Assembly (NCBI GenBank): GCA_947476925.1
Contig: CANJSF010000001.1
Location: forward strand, 81,470-145,469
Length of the DNA stretch: 64,000 bases
Source of the DNA: Rhodospirillaceae bacterium
GTDB taxonomy: Bacteria > Pseudomonadota > Alphaproteobacteria > Rhodospirillales > Rhodospirillaceae
Direction of reading: 5' to 3'
Positions within the stretch are counted from its first letter, which is position 1, and each line of letters begins with the position of its first letter. Below the pieces are notes generated by a model, which did not search any database, was not told where the DNA came from, and worked only from the letters and a program-made list of their open reading frames with translations. The translations under genes and the position numbers were made by a program. Positions 23,125-32,933 of the stretch are shown here, in pieces.

Positions 23125-25106
23125 GACTTTTGGGCGAGATCCAGCACGATTCGTGCTGCTTGAAGGCTGGGCGATGCACCGACAGGCGCTAGCTGAATGA
23201 GCGCCAATTTGAAATCGGCCTGCATGCTGTTGCGCGCATCTTCGTCGGTCAATAGGCGCACCATATCTTTAACGAGAATATTGCTCTGCGCGTTTTCTTG
23301 CAGGCGCTCGGGTACGACTTCGCGACCGAGTATGACATTGACCAAATTGACAAATTTGGTTTTGAGCAGGTGACGCATCGCGAATGCCGTCAGTGCGTTG
23401 AGGCGATAGGCAATAATATGCGGCACGCCCGCCATCGCCAGTTCAAGCGACACCGTGCCCGACGCCGCCAAAGCAGCGCGCGCCGATGCAAACGCGTCAA
23501 ATTTTTCGGGCGTGCCGGTCACAATGGTTGGGCGTCCAGGCCATGACGCAACGGCAGCCCGTACACGCGCATCAAGATGCGGGACAGTCGGTACTACAAT
23601 GCGCAAGGTTGGTATTTGAGCGCACAGCCTTTGAACCGTCTCGCCGAAAAGGGCCATCAGTGTCTTAATCTCAGAGGCGCGGCTGCCGGGCAAAACAATC
23701 AATACCGGCGAGTCACCAATCTCATGGGCTTGGCGAAAAGCGACTGCATCACCTTTATCGGCTCCGCATTCTAGAATTGGATGGCCAACCCAGGTTGTAC
23801 TCAGGCCATACCGAGTGAAGTAAGGCGGTTCGAACGGAAACAGCGTCATGAGATGAGTGATCCAGCGCGCCAATTGTTTCGCGCGTCCCGGTCGCCACGC
23901 CCATACTTGTGGTGCCACATAGCGCATGCGTGGAATGGTACTTCCGCTTTTAGACAAACGTTCATGCACGCGGCCTGTGAAACCCCATGAATCGATCGTG
24001 ACAAGCACATCGGGCTGTTGGGCTTGAATATCAGCCACCACCTGTTTTACGCGACGCAGAACCATCGCAACTTTGGGGATGACTTCAAAAATCCCCAGCA
24101 ACGCCAGTTCCGCTGTATTAAATAAAGAGTTGAGCCCGGCAGCTGCCATCGCTGGGCCACCAACGCCAATAACGCGCGCTTGGCCCTGCGTTTCCGACTT
24201 CAGCGCTTTGATCAACAACCCACCGAGCTGATCGCCCGATGGCTCGCAAGCCACGACGTAAATCAGAGGGGCCTTCTTGGCACTGACCGCACTCGCCGAC
24301 ACACCAACTACAAAAACACCCGCAGCATCCGCAGCAGCGATCACCGCGGCACGATCAACAATCAAGGCCTGCCCCGCTTCAACAGCAATTCCCCGCAAGC
24401 CTGCTGCGGCAATATTGTGAACTGTGGTTACCCCAATCGTCGGCAAGTCGACACGGCGTTCTTGTTGCGGCTTTTTCATTTTGACCAGCACGCCGCCCTG
24501 CCCGCCCTTTGCACGCGATATCAACGCATCGGTGCCATCGGCCCGCTCGCTATCAATCAGCCGACCATTGCGCACGACGACAGCCTGGCCGAGATCGCGG
24601 CGGCCAAGGTCCCGGGCGGCACTTACGCCGGCGGCAATGTCGGCGGTGTCAATATCGTTCGGTTGGTGGCGGCCCAGAACGCCTGGGGGGGCCAATAACT
24701 CCGCGAGCACATCATGAACACCGATGACGGTAAATCCATCGCCCTCAACTTCGGCAATCACTGCCGAGAGCAAACTGTTATCGCCGACAACTCGTCCTGC
24801 GAGACGCAAGAAGAAACGCAGCGTACGTAAGTCGGGCCAAAGCTTGAGCCATGTGGGCCGTGTCACCGCACCAGCCATAACGATGTGTTTGACGCCGGCG
24901 GCTTTCATCAACTGAAAGCCGCGACCGGCTTGGCCTAACCGGATCCAGGCATCGGGCTCTTGGCGAAGCGACTCACGGGATGCAAATTCTTTGAGGCCGA
25001 GAACAAAGTGCGGCCGCCCCGATGCGCGGCACACCGCAATGAGTTGGGCCGGCACATCACCACCGCCAGCGATAATCCCGAGTTTATCGACGTGAGGCTC
25101 CGCCAT
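23121..25106 (-). CDS. lpxI-lpxB: fused LpxI-LpxB: UDP-2,3-diacylglucosamine pyrophosphatase plus lipid-A-disaccharide synthase
   Basis: 661 residues in one uninterrupted frame. Residues 1-272 are LpxI: GIIAGGGDVPAQLI at 10-23, then GDNSLLSAVIAEVEGDGFTV, and DLPTIGVTTVHNIA with Asp220 (equivalent, I infer, to the catalytic Asp225 of Caulobacter LpxI). LpxI releases UMP from UDP-2,3-diacylglucosamine to give lipid X. Residues 280-661 are a full-length LpxB: ACEPSGDQLGG, RMRYVAPQVWAWRPGRA and FEPPYF, TWVGHPI, VLPGSRASEI, and SGTVSLELAMAGVPHI. LpxB joins lipid X to UDP-diacylglucosamine. The linker ASAVSAKK has no start codon, so LpxB has no separate translation start. It follows lpxA by 18 bp. 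Each domain is complete; only the fusion is unusual. Confidence 0.93.
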   Translation of the reverse strand: MAEPHVDKLGIIAGGGDVPAQLIAVCRASGRPHFVLGLKEFASRESLRQEPDAWIRLGQAGRGFQLMKAAGVKHIVMAGAVTRPTWLKLWPDLRTLRFFLRLAGRVVGDNSLLSAVIAEVEGDGFTVIGVHDVLAELLAPPGVLGRHQPNDIDTADIAAGVSAARDLGRRDLGQAVVVRNGRLIDSERADGTDALISRAKGGQGGVLVKMKKPQQERRVDLPTIGVTTVHNIAAAGLRGIAVEAGQALIVDRAAVIAAADAAGVFVVGVSASAVSAKKAPLIYVVACEPSGDQLGGLLIKALKSETQGQARVIGVGGPAMAAAGLNSLFNTAELALLGIFEVIPKVAMVLRRVKQVVADIQAQQPDVLVTIDSWGFTGRVHERLSKSGSTIPRMRYVAPQVWAWRPGRAKQLARWITHLMTLFPFEPPYFTRYGLSTTWVGHPILECGADKGDAVAFRQAHEIGDSPVLIVLPGSRASEIKTLMALFGETVQRLCAQIPTLRIVVPTVPHLDARVRAAVASWPGRPTIVTGTPEKFDAFASARAALAASGTVSLELAMAGVPHIIAYRLNALTAFAMRHLLKTKFVNLVNVILGREVVPERLQENAQSNILVKDMVRLLTDEDARNSMQADFKLALIQLAPVGASPSLQAARIVLDLAQKS

Positions 25107-25124
25107 GAGCGGGAGGCCCGGCGC

Positions 25125-25946
25125 TTACGCGCCGTTGCCGTTGCCGTTGCCATTGGCGGCCGCTGAAGGCGAGCACAATGGGCGCGAAGAATCTGCGCGG
25201 ATAAAATTGACGATGTCCATGACACCAGAGTGCGCCGCATAAATGTCGGCGACTTCATTCAAACGCTCGGCCATCGTACCATCTTGCGAGAACAGCAAGC
25301 CATAAGCGGCACGTAGTTTTTGGATATCAGCCCGCGAGAAACCGCGACGCTTCAAACCAATGAGATTCAGTCCGGTGAGATGCGCGCGATTACCCTGGGC
25401 TGCGCCGTAGGGAATGATGTCGCGGTCAACACCGGTTTTGCCGCCAATCATGGCGTGTTTGCCGATGCGCACGAACTGCTGCACGCCGCATTGACCGCCG
25501 ACAATGGCAAACTCACCGATTTGCACATGCCCACCCAAAGCCACGCCGTTAGTGAGAATGACGCTATCACCAATAATGCAATCGTGGGCGACGTGACTGC
25601 CGACCATGAAGAAGCAGTTGTCGCCAACGCGCGTGACCATACCGCCCAACTCGGTGCCACGGTGCATGGTCACGTGTTCGCGGATGACGTTGTTTTTGCC
25701 GATTTCGAGCCGTGATGGCTCGCCCTTGTAGCGCAAATGTTGGGGCGGCGAGCCCAGTGTGCAGAACGGATGCACCACTGTCCCCTCGCCAATCGACGTA
25801 TTGGGATCGACGGCCACATGCGACAGCAGCTTCACGTCTTTGCCCAGCCGAACGTTGGCCCCGATCACGCAATAAGGCCCGATCTCGGCACCAGTGGCGA
25901 TCTCGGCGGTGGCATCAACAACAGCGGTGGCATGAAAATTTGTCAT
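25125..25946 (-). CDS. lpxA: UDP-N-acetylglucosamine acyltransferase
   Basis: 273 residues, starting MTNFHATAVVDATAEIATG. It transfers a hydroxyacyl chain from ACP to UDP-GlcNAc, the first step of lipid A synthesis. The left-handed beta-helix hexapeptide repeats fill residues 5-190. The catalytic His (family His125) is probably in GSHVAHDCIIGD. The C-terminal helical domain follows (LNLIGLKRRGFSRADIQKLR). The last residues are a low-complexity Asn-Gly tail (NGNGNGNGA) encoded by a six-base repeat at 25131-25155. It is 4 bp from fabZ and 18 bp from lpxI-lpxB. Confidence 0.96.
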   Translation of the reverse strand: MTNFHATAVVDATAEIATGAEIGPYCVIGANVRLGKDVKLLSHVAVDPNTSIGEGTVVHPFCTLGSPPQHLRYKGEPSRLEIGKNNVIREHVTMHRGTELGGMVTRVGDNCFFMVGSHVAHDCIIGDSVILTNGVALGGHVQIGEFAIVGGQCGVQQFVRIGKHAMIGGKTGVDRDIIPYGAAQGNRAHLTGLNLIGLKRRGFSRADIQKLRAAYGLLFSQDGTMAERLNEVADIYAAHSGVMDIVNFIRADSSRPLCSPSAAANGNGNGNGA

Positions 25947-25950
25947 TCGC

Positions 25951-26418
25951 TCAAGTATCCATGATCATAGCCGTGTACGCCGCTTCGGCCACGACCACGC
26001 CATCGACCTTCGCCTCGGCGGAAAACTTCCAGACGTTGCCGCGTTGGCGCTCTTTTTTGCAGTGAATCATGAGCTGATCACCGGGCTCAACGGGCTTGCG
26101 AAAGCGCGCATTCTCAATCGACATAAAATAAACCAGCTTACCTTCTGACGACGCGCCCAGGTGTGAGACTACGATCACGGCGGCAGTTTGCGCCATGGCC
26201 TCGACTATCAGCACGCCCGGCATGACCGGGCGGTCGGGGAAATGGCCTTGGAAGTGAGGCTCGTTCATCGTCACGTTCTTGAGGCCCACGGCACTTTCGC
26301 CAGGCACAACGTCGAGCACGCGATCCACCAGCAAGAACGGGTAGCGATGCGGGATCATTCGCAAGATGCGGTGGATATCGATTTTTGTGGCAGCGCCAGT
26401 GGCGGGTTGACCATCCAT
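25951..26418 (-). CDS. fabZ: 3-hydroxyacyl-ACP dehydratase
   Basis: 155 residues. FabZ removes water from 3-hydroxyacyl-ACP in fatty-acid elongation; the gene sits between lpxD and lpxA because lipid A and fatty acid synthesis compete for the same hydroxyacyl-ACP. The hotdog-fold active-site helix is [20 protein letters not shown], with its catalytic His and Glu. The N-terminus [19 protein letters not shown] is typical. Nothing is odd apart from a short polar extension at the start. It is followed 4 bp later by lpxA. Confidence 0.96.
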   Translation of the reverse strand: MDGQPATGAATKIDIHRILRMIPHRYPFLLVDRVLDVVPGESAVGLKNVTMNEPHFQGHFPDRPVMPGVLIVEAMAQTAAVIVVSHLGASSEGKLVYFMSIENARFRKPVEPGDQLMIHCKKERQRGNVWKFSAEAKVDGVVVAEAAYTAMIMDT

Positions 26419-26520
26419 GACCGTGTCCCCGCGGTCCGGGGCCCCAATGCTGTAAAAGCCTGCGTATAAGCCAAAATTCTTATGTCTGGCCTGATATTTA
26501 GGGCCTGTTACGGCTCCGGG

Positions 26521-27531
26521 TCAACCGCGCTTTGTCAGCCGTGCCAAAGCCGCTACTTCGCGCCAAAACTGCCGAATTGGCTTGGCTGGATAGCCCATCA
26601 CGGCTTCTCCGGCAGCTACGTCACGCATTAAACCAGACTGCCCGGCAATTTGAGCTCCGGCGCCAATGGTGATGTGGTCGATCAGGCCCACTTGTGGGCC
26701 GATCATCGCCCCATCGCCGATAATACAACTACCCGCAATGCCTGCTTGGGAGACAACGATGCAGGCCTGCCCCATCACTACGTTATGAGCAATTTGAACC
26801 AGGTTATCGATTTTGCACGCACGCCCGATAATCGTGTCACCCAGCATGCCGCGATCAATGGTGCAATTGGCACCAATCTCGACGTCGTCATGAATGATTA
26901 CACGGCCGATTTGGGGGACCTTGACTGGGCCTGTGGGGCTGGCGGTGTAGCCGAACCCATCCTGACCAATTTGCACGCCCGGATGAATGATAACTCGATG
27001 CCCAATTAGGCTGCACGTAATCGTAACGTTAGCGCCAACTATGCAATCATCGCCAATCGCAACGCCTGGCCCAACAACCGCGTTTGGTCCCAGTTTGGTG
27101 CGCGCGCCAATTTTGGCATTTTCAGCGACGACCGCACCGGCAGCAACGATCGCCGAAGGATCAATCACAGCCGAAGGCGCAATGTGATGTTCTGTCGACC
27201 ACGACGACGTCGTCGTGGGGTAGAAGACGCCGATGACCTTCGCAAAAGCCGCGCGGGGATCGGCGCACACCAAAGCCGCACACGTGGCAGGCACACCCTG
27301 AGCCAACGCTTGCGAAACCAAGCACGCGCCAGCTTTTATTTTTGGTAAGGCGTCGGATAATTTTTTGTCGGAGAGGTAAACCAAATCTGCCGATGTCGCG
27401 TCTTGAAGCGTTGCGACATCGGCGATTTGTGTTTGGGGGTTGATAGACCCCGATAACGTCGCCCCCGCAATCTCGGCCAATTGTGCGAGAGACTGCGGCC
27501 CGGCTCGATGAAAGAACCGGGGGTCGGGCAT
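26521..27531 (-). CDS. lpxD: UDP-3-O-acylglucosamine N-acyltransferase
   Basis: 336 residues. LpxD adds the second hydroxyacyl chain in lipid A assembly. The N-terminal uridine-binding domain covers residues 1-105 ([23 protein letters not shown]). Then come the left-handed beta-helix (about 110-290) and the catalytic His in [17 protein letters not shown]. At 27199-27218 the coding sequence holds an exact 20-bp palindrome (codons for TTTSS). It starts the lpxD-fabZ-lpxA-lpxIB order; a 102-bp gap separates it from fabZ. Confidence 0.96.
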   Translation of the reverse strand: MPDPRFFHRAGPQSLAQLAEIAGATLSGSINPQTQIADVATLQDATSADLVYLSDKKLSDALPKIKAGACLVSQALAQGVPATCAALVCADPRAAFAKVIGVFYPTTTSSWSTEHHIAPSAVIDPSAIVAAGAVVAENAKIGARTKLGPNAVVGPGVAIGDDCIVGANVTITCSLIGHRVIIHPGVQIGQDGFGYTASPTGPVKVPQIGRVIIHDDVEIGANCTIDRGMLGDTIIGRACKIDNLVQIAHNVVMGQACIVVSQAGIAGSCIIGDGAMIGPQVGLIDHITIGAGAQIAGQSGLMRDVAAGEAVMGYPAKPIRQFWREVAALARLTKRG

Positions 27532-27545
27532 AGACTTACGCGTTC

Positions 27546-28193
27546 CTATTTCTTCGCAGCAGGGGCTGCCGGACGTGGCGCCGCGCCAGGCGCACCGCCG
27601 CCAGCCGGATTGCCAGCTTCATCAACACGGGTCAACGTGGCTGGGTCTTGGAATTTCACGGCCGGAAGACGCGCATTTAACTTGGTGAGAACCGGCGCAG
27701 TAATATCCATCCCCGGATCGACGACCAACAAAATCTGGCTACGCGCCAGGACTGTGTTGATGCCCCGCTCTTTGGCCACTTCGCCTGCAACCGTATAGAT
27801 CGACTGACCAATTTCTTGCATCGATTGCTGGAATGAATAATCCAAACGCTCTTGCTTATCGCGAACGCGCGTTTGGAAATCAGCCAGCTTCTTCTGGAAA
27901 TCGGTTGCACGGTTTTGGAACACATCGGGTGCCATCACGCCGCGCTGCTTCGCCAATTCTTCATCTTCGGCGCGCAACTTCTTTTCGTCGTCTTGTACTT
28001 GGGTTTGGTACTGAGCGGCAACCTTATCGCGCTCCAGGCGCACGCCCTTCGAGGCGAGCGAATCACGCAAGATGGCGTCGGTATCGACAATGCCGATCAC
28101 GGGGGCCGGCAAACGCTCGGTTTGAGCAACGGCAGATGTGGCAACGAAAGCCGCAAAGGTCATTGCGACTGTAGTTAAAATCGTCTTTTTCAT
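27546..28193 (-). CDS. skp: Skp/OmpH-like periplasmic chaperone
   Basis: 215 residues from the ATG at 28193, which has GGAAGG behind it; a start at 28223 would add 10 residues before a clear signal peptide ([20 protein letters not shown], cleavage after AVAQ). After residue 25, [19 protein letters not shown] starts the OmpH domain. Residues about 55-130 are charged and helical ([20 protein letters not shown] …) and would make the two gripping coiled coils. Skp holds unfolded outer-membrane proteins for BamA, encoded directly upstream. The tail is Pro/Ala/Gly-rich ([13 protein letters not shown]). Confidence 0.9.
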   Translation of the reverse strand: MKKTILTTVAMTFAAFVATSAVAQTERLPAPVIGIVDTDAILRDSLASKGVRLERDKVAAQYQTQVQDDEKKLRAEDEELAKQRGVMAPDVFQNRATDFQKKLADFQTRVRDKQERLDYSFQQSMQEIGQSIYTVAGEVAKERGINTVLARSQILLVVDPGMDITAPVLTKLNARLPAVKFQDPATLTRVDEAGNPAGGGAPGAAPRPAAPAAKK

Positions 28194-28248
28194 TTTTACC
28201 TTCCTTAGACTCAATAACTTCACGTGAAGCTTTTACGAAAACCAGACC

Positions 28249-30597
28249 CTAAAATCTTTGGCCGAAGTTCACACGGAACTTCTGCCGGTCGTCATACGGC
28301 TGCGCATTAAACACAAACGGCGACCAGTCAATTTGAATCGGCCCGACCGGCGACTCCCACTGCACGCCTATGCCAGCTGAACCTCGGAACTGAGAAGAAC
28401 GGCTAATGTTTAATCGTTCTGTCGCAGAAAGACGGCTGAGTAGGTCGTGCGGTGAGCCGATGGCGCCCCAGTCACTAAACAATTTTGGGGTGATGCCGAT
28501 TTCCTTAGGCAAGCCCAAGGGAATTTTCAACTCTGCGGTTCCCGTTACAATCCAGTCGCCGCCCAGTGCATCGCCCGTCGTGGCGTCGCGTGGACTGACG
28601 CCAAAGTCGTCAAAACCGCGCAGGTTAGTACCACCAAGCTGGTAGCGTTGGTAGACCTTAATATCGTCACCGATTCCAACGAGATAGCCCGAATTTCCGA
28701 GCAGACCGAACACCCAGCCTTCGATTGGTTGGGCGTACCAACCAGCGCTGAGTCCACCCCGAACGTACTTCTCAGAGCCGCCCAAACCCGCCAGATCGGT
28801 CGAGAGGCTAATGTAATAACCACGGGTCGGCTCGATGACGTTATTCAGCTTATTGAGCGAAATAGATTGCGTAATCTGCGACGTGATCGCAGTGCCTTCC
28901 TGTTCACGAATATATGATGACGACAGAGCACTAATGCCGGTCAGCTTGGTCCACGACAGGTTATAGCTAAAGCGCTGAGTCAAATACTCGTTGTAGTTAA
29001 AGCCCAACCGCGCAGTACCGCCGATCGACTTCGACGTATAACCGGCTTGATCTTGATAGTCCTGACTTTGGGCAAACAGATCGCCACCGGCAAGAATTCG
29101 CCGGTCAAGGAAATATGGTTCGGTGAAACTAATTTGAACTTGGGTTTGGCGTTGCGCCAAGCTGAAATTAAATCGCAAATCTTGGCCACGGCCTAGCAAG
29201 TTGCGCTGGCTAATCCCCACGTCAAACAAAGCGCCGCTACCGCTTGAAAAGCCGATCCCAAATTGCAGTTCACCGGTGGATTGCTCTTCGACTTCAGCAG
29301 TAATGACCGTTCGATCTGGCGATACTTGCGAGGGTGTATTTTCGACCTTCACTTTTTCTTCTTTGAAGAATCCTAAGTTCTCAAGTCGCTCTTTTGATCG
29401 GCGGATCTTGGCTGTGTTAAAGGCATCGCCTTCCGCCAACAAAATTTCGCGGCGAATGACTTTGTCTAACGTCACCGCGTTGCCCTTCACTTCAACGCGC
29501 TCGACGAACACGCGCGGCCCCTCCTCGACCTCGTATGTCAGGTCGATTGTGCGCGTTTTTTCATCGCGATTGAGCTTGGGATTGACGTCAATAAAAGCGT
29601 AGCCCGCATTACCAACGTTATCTGTAATTTTGTTGATCGTATCGTCGATCTTCTTGGCGTTATACCAATCGCCAGATTGCGTCAGGATGTCGGGTGCGAG
29701 ACGAGACTTATCAAAGCCCTTCAGTTTGACGTTGGTTTCAACTTTGCCAAGCTTGTAGCGCTTCCCCTCTTTGACCGTGAAGGTCATGAAAAAGCTTTCG
29801 CGGTTCGGAGCAAGCTCCGCCACGGCAGAAATCACTTCGAAGTCAGCGTAGCCATTTTGCAAATAGTGCCGTCGCAGCAACTCGCGGTCGAAGTTCATGC
29901 GCTCTGGGTCGTAAGTGTCATTAGACGTCAAAAACTTCCACCAGCGTTCTTCCACCGTCAGGACAACGCCACGCAAATCACCGTCGCTAAATTCCTTGTT
30001 GCCGATGAAGTCGATCTTACGAACGTAGGTCGGTTTGCCCTCGGTCACTTCATAGACCAAGTCGACGCGATTTTGCGGCAGTTCGATGACCTTTGGCTCA
30101 ACGCGCACACCGAAGCGGCCCTTACGGCGATAAAGTTCCAAAATCTTTTCGACGTCTTGCTGAACCTTCGTACGCGTATACACCACGCGCGGCCGGAGCT
30201 GAATTTCAGGCGTAATCTTATCGTCTTCGATGCGCTTGTTACCCTCAATCGAGATACGATTGATGATCGGGTTTTCAACCACACGGACCACAAGCAAGTT
30301 GCCTTGTCTGCCAATGCTGACGTCGGCAAACAAGCCGGTGGAAAACAGGTTCTTAATGGAACGGTCGATGCGCGCAGGGTCAAAGGCGTCGCCCTCGGCG
30401 ACCGTCAGGTAACTGCGGATCGTAGCGCCTTCGATACGTTGATTGCCCTGCACCGCCAGGCCGCTAATGGTATCAGCGCTTTGCGCAAAGGCGGCCGGTG
30501 CAAACCATAGGCAAGCCAAAACGACGACCACCATTGACCGCAAGCTGGGCCAACGTCCCTGGTGATTGAGGGGCTTGTGTGAAGACAGGGCTGACAC
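28249..30597 (-). CDS. bamA: outer-membrane protein assembly factor BamA
   Basis: 782 residues from a GTG at 30597; the start is uncertain because the signal peptide (SMVVVVLACLWFAPAAFAQ) begins further in, at ATG 30534. After it lie five POTRA domains (to about residue 430: INRISIEGNKRIEDDKI, VRKIDFIGNKEFSDGDL, VFVERVEVKGNAVTLDKVI). The 16-strand barrel has the conserved VRGF-type loop (TNLRGFDDFGVS) and ends in aromatic VNFGQRF. BamA folds and inserts barrel proteins into the outer membrane, including the TonB receptor above. It lies between rseP and skp, the standard order. Confidence 0.95.
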   Translation of the reverse strand: MSALSSHKPLNHQGRWPSLRSMVVVVLACLWFAPAAFAQSADTISGLAVQGNQRIEGATIRSYLTVAEGDAFDPARIDRSIKNLFSTGLFADVSIGRQGNLLVVRVVENPIINRISIEGNKRIEDDKITPEIQLRPRVVYTRTKVQQDVEKILELYRRKGRFGVRVEPKVIELPQNRVDLVYEVTEGKPTYVRKIDFIGNKEFSDGDLRGVVLTVEERWWKFLTSNDTYDPERMNFDRELLRRHYLQNGYADFEVISAVAELAPNRESFFMTFTVKEGKRYKLGKVETNVKLKGFDKSRLAPDILTQSGDWYNAKKIDDTINKITDNVGNAGYAFIDVNPKLNRDEKTRTIDLTYEVEEGPRVFVERVEVKGNAVTLDKVIRREILLAEGDAFNTAKIRRSKERLENLGFFKEEKVKVENTPSQVSPDRTVITAEVEEQSTGELQFGIGFSSGSGALFDVGISQRNLLGRGQDLRFNFSLAQRQTQVQISFTEPYFLDRRILAGGDLFAQSQDYQDQAGYTSKSIGGTARLGFNYNEYLTQRFSYNLSWTKLTGISALSSSYIREQEGTAITSQITQSISLNKLNNVIEPTRGYYISLSTDLAGLGGSEKYVRGGLSAGWYAQPIEGWVFGLLGNSGYLVGIGDDIKVYQRYQLGGTNLRGFDDFGVSPRDATTGDALGGDWIVTGTAELKIPLGLPKEIGITPKLFSDWGAIGSPHDLLSRLSATERLNISRSSQFRGSAGIGVQWESPVGPIQIDWSPFVFNAQPYDDRQKFRVNFGQRF

Positions 30598-30624
30598 GAG
30601 GATCTGTAAAACCGGCCGGAATAA

Positions 30625-31737
30625 TTAAAGCTGCACGATGTCGTTCCAGGTCGCAAAGACCATCAGCATCAGGACCAAAACCAATCCGATCCTAAGGCCC
30701 CACTCCTGAACCCGTTCAGGGAGCGGGCGTCCGCGAACGGCCTCGATGGCGTAAAACAACAGGTGTCCGCCGTCAAGAAGCGGGACCGGGAAAAGGTTGA
30801 TAAGTCCCAGATTTACCGAAAGAATTGCCATGAAAATGACGAAATTCATCCAGCCTGATTTGGCCGCCTGGCCCGAATACTTGGCAATGCGGAGCGGGCC
30901 GCCCAAATCCTCGGTTCCGCGTTGCCCGCTGATCATTTGGCCGATGCCCACAAAAGTGCTGTCGACCACAGTATAGGCTTGGCCAATCGACCAGCCTAAG
31001 GCCTGCACAAGCCCAGGGTGTTCGATGCGGCGCTTTTCCCCCGACGATGAAATGCCCAAAAGCGCGCGTTTGGTTGCGTTTCCAAAAGCGTCTTGGTCTT
31101 CGATGATGCGTGGTTGGGCGGCCAATTGCAGTTCTGCGCCATCGCGCTCGATAGCAAATGCCATGGTCCCGCCATGGGCAATAGCGACAATGCGTTGGAT
31201 GTCCTCGAAGCGCTCGATGGCTGCCCCATCGATACTAAGAACCTTATCGCCCGCTTTAAACCCGGCCTGTTCGGCGGCGCTTTCTTTCACGACTTCGCCG
31301 ATAATCGGCTCGGTGATGGGACGGCCCGCGAACAAGAACACAGCCCAAAAAACGGCAATGGCGAAGACGAAGTTGGCTGCGGGTCCGGCAAATACGACGG
31401 CAGCTCGCTGTGCTAACGATTTGTGCTTGAAGGAGACGGCGCGCTCCTCGGCGGTCAATTCGCGCGGCACACTTGATTCTTCGGTACCGCCTTCGACCAT
31501 TTGCATGGTCTCACCCTCGCCGAACATCTTAACGTAGCCACCCAAAGGGATAGCGCTAAACTTCCAGCGCGTACCGTACTTATCGGTAAATCCAAAAAGC
31601 TCTGGCCCAAAGCCAATCGAGAAGCTTTCGCAGTGAACCCCATTACGTCTTGCGATGAAGAAGTGTCCGAATTCGTGAACAAACACCACGATCGAGAAAC
31701 TGACGGTGGCAAACGGAATGTCGAAAATACTATCCAT
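30625..31737 (-). CDS. rseP: RIP metalloprotease RseP (site-2 protease)
   Basis: 370 residues. RseP cuts transmembrane anti-sigma factors and leftover signal peptides. The zinc motif HEFGH is at residues 21-25 in the first membrane helix, and the third Zn ligand lies in NLFPVPLLDGGHLLFYAIEA near the C-terminus. One PDZ domain (about residues 130-210: IGEVVKESAAEQAGFKAGDK) lies in the periplasm. The N-terminus before HEFGH is shorter than in many homologues, so the true start could differ. It lies between dxr and bamA. Confidence 0.94.
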   Translation of the reverse strand: MDSIFDIPFATVSFSIVVFVHEFGHFFIARRNGVHCESFSIGFGPELFGFTDKYGTRWKFSAIPLGGYVKMFGEGETMQMVEGGTEESSVPRELTAEERAVSFKHKSLAQRAAVVFAGPAANFVFAIAVFWAVFLFAGRPITEPIIGEVVKESAAEQAGFKAGDKVLSIDGAAIERFEDIQRIVAIAHGGTMAFAIERDGAELQLAAQPRIIEDQDAFGNATKRALLGISSSGEKRRIEHPGLVQALGWSIGQAYTVVDSTFVGIGQMISGQRGTEDLGGPLRIAKYSGQAAKSGWMNFVIFMAILSVNLGLINLFPVPLLDGGHLLFYAIEAVRGRPLPERVQEWGLRIGLVLVLMLMVFATWNDIVQL

Positions 31738-31754
31738 GTATGGCTCGCGGCTTT

Positions 31755-32933
31755 CTATTCGGCAGCTAGAGAAATGGGTTTAAGCCCTTGGGCAACGCGT
31801 CGGGCTTCGGCATCGGTAGCTAGGATGTCATCAAGCGACGACATGGGCCGCGTGGGCACAATGCCAAGTGTGCGTTCAACCGTGGCGGCAATATCCAGAA
31901 AGCCGATGTCGCCGGCTAAATACCGCCCCACGGCGACTTCATTGGCGGCATTTAAAACGGTTGGGGCTGAGCCGCCTGCTTTGAGCGCGTCGGATGCGAT
32001 GCTTAAGGTTGGGAACCGCACGGGGTCAGGTTGCTCAAACGTCAGCGTGCCCAGCTTGGCCAAATCAAGCCGTGCGGCAGGGGCATCAATACGATTAGGC
32101 CAGCCCAGCGCATAGGCAATTGGCGTGCGCATATCGGGCGTACCCATCTGCGCTAACACCGAGCCATCTTTGTACTCGACCATGCTATGCACAACTGATT
32201 GTGGATGCAGGACAATATCGATTTGGTCGTGCGACAGACCAAACAAATGATGCGCCTCGATAACCTCAAGGCCCTTATTCATCATAGTCGCGGAATCAAC
32301 CGAGATTTTTTTACCCATCGACCAGTTCGGATGAGCCATTGCTTGCACTGGCGTGGCCTGTGCCATGTCAGCGCGCGACCACGTGCGGAACGGGCCGCCC
32401 GAACATGTCAGCAAGATTCGGCGAACTTGCTCCGGCTGCTTGAAATCAAAGACCTGAAAGATTGCATTGTGTTCAGAGTCGACAGGCAACAATGTTGCTT
32501 GATGTTTGATCACATCGGCCATGAACATCTCGCCGGCACAGACCAAACATTCTTTGTTGGCTAACGCCACAATTGCGCCGCGCCTGACGGCTTGCAGCGT
32601 GGGCTTCAATCCCGCAGCGCCGACGATCGCCGCCATCACCCACTCGGCATCCATAGCGCCCGCTTGGCCCACGGCATCGGCGCCCGCAGCAACTTGAACG
32701 CCACTCCCCGACAGCAAACTTTTAAGTTCCAAATACGCAGAGTCGTCAGCGATGGCGACGAACTGTGGCTTCAGTCGCAATGCTTGCGCGGCAAGTTTTT
32801 TTGCATTTTTTTGCGCCGTAAGTGCGATCACACGATAAGAGCTTGGTGTGCGCTCTAACAAATCGATGGTGCTGTCGCCGACCGATCCCGTCGAGCCAAG
32901 AATGGTCACGGTTCTGGCGGCGCTGCTTACCAT
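31755..32933 (-). CDS. dxr: 1-deoxy-D-xylulose 5-phosphate reductoisomerase
   Basis: 392 residues from the ATG at 32933 (MVSSAARTVTILGSTGSVGD); longer starts reach into cdsA. Dxr makes 2-C-methyl-D-erythritol 4-phosphate with NADPH, the committed step of the MEP isoprenoid pathway. The NADPH fold ILGSTGSVG is at residues 11-19. The metal and substrate region includes VDSEHNAIFQ, LTCSGGPFR, and GKKISVDSATMMNKGLEVIE. Its start overlaps the cdsA stop by 7 bp. It supplies IPP for the UppS encoded upstream. Confidence 0.96.
   Translation of the reverse strand: MVSSAARTVTILGSTGSVGDSTIDLLERTPSSYRVIALTAQKNAKKLAAQALRLKPQFVAIADDSAYLELKSLLSGSGVQVAAGADAVGQAGAMDAEWVMAAIVGAAGLKPTLQAVRRGAIVALANKECLVCAGEMFMADVIKHQATLLPVDSEHNAIFQVFDFKQPEQVRRILLTCSGGPFRTWSRADMAQATPVQAMAHPNWSMGKKISVDSATMMNKGLEVIEAHHLFGLSHDQIDIVLHPQSVVHSMVEYKDGSVLAQMGTPDMRTPIAYALGWPNRIDAPAARLDLAKLGTLTFEQPDPVRFPTLSIASDALKAGGSAPTVLNAANEVAVGRYLAGDIGFLDIAATVERTLGIVPTRPMSSLDDILATDAEARRVAQGLKPISLAAE

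Noticed and set aside
25131..25155. Six-base repeat at the end of lpxA as a phase-variable tract
   Set aside because: The unit is a multiple of three and codes for a harmless Asn-Gly tail, so copy changes would not shift the frame.
29677..30510. 277-codon plus-strand frame opposite bamA
   Set aside because: Antisense shadow of a strongly conserved gene in a GC-rich genome; no family similarity.
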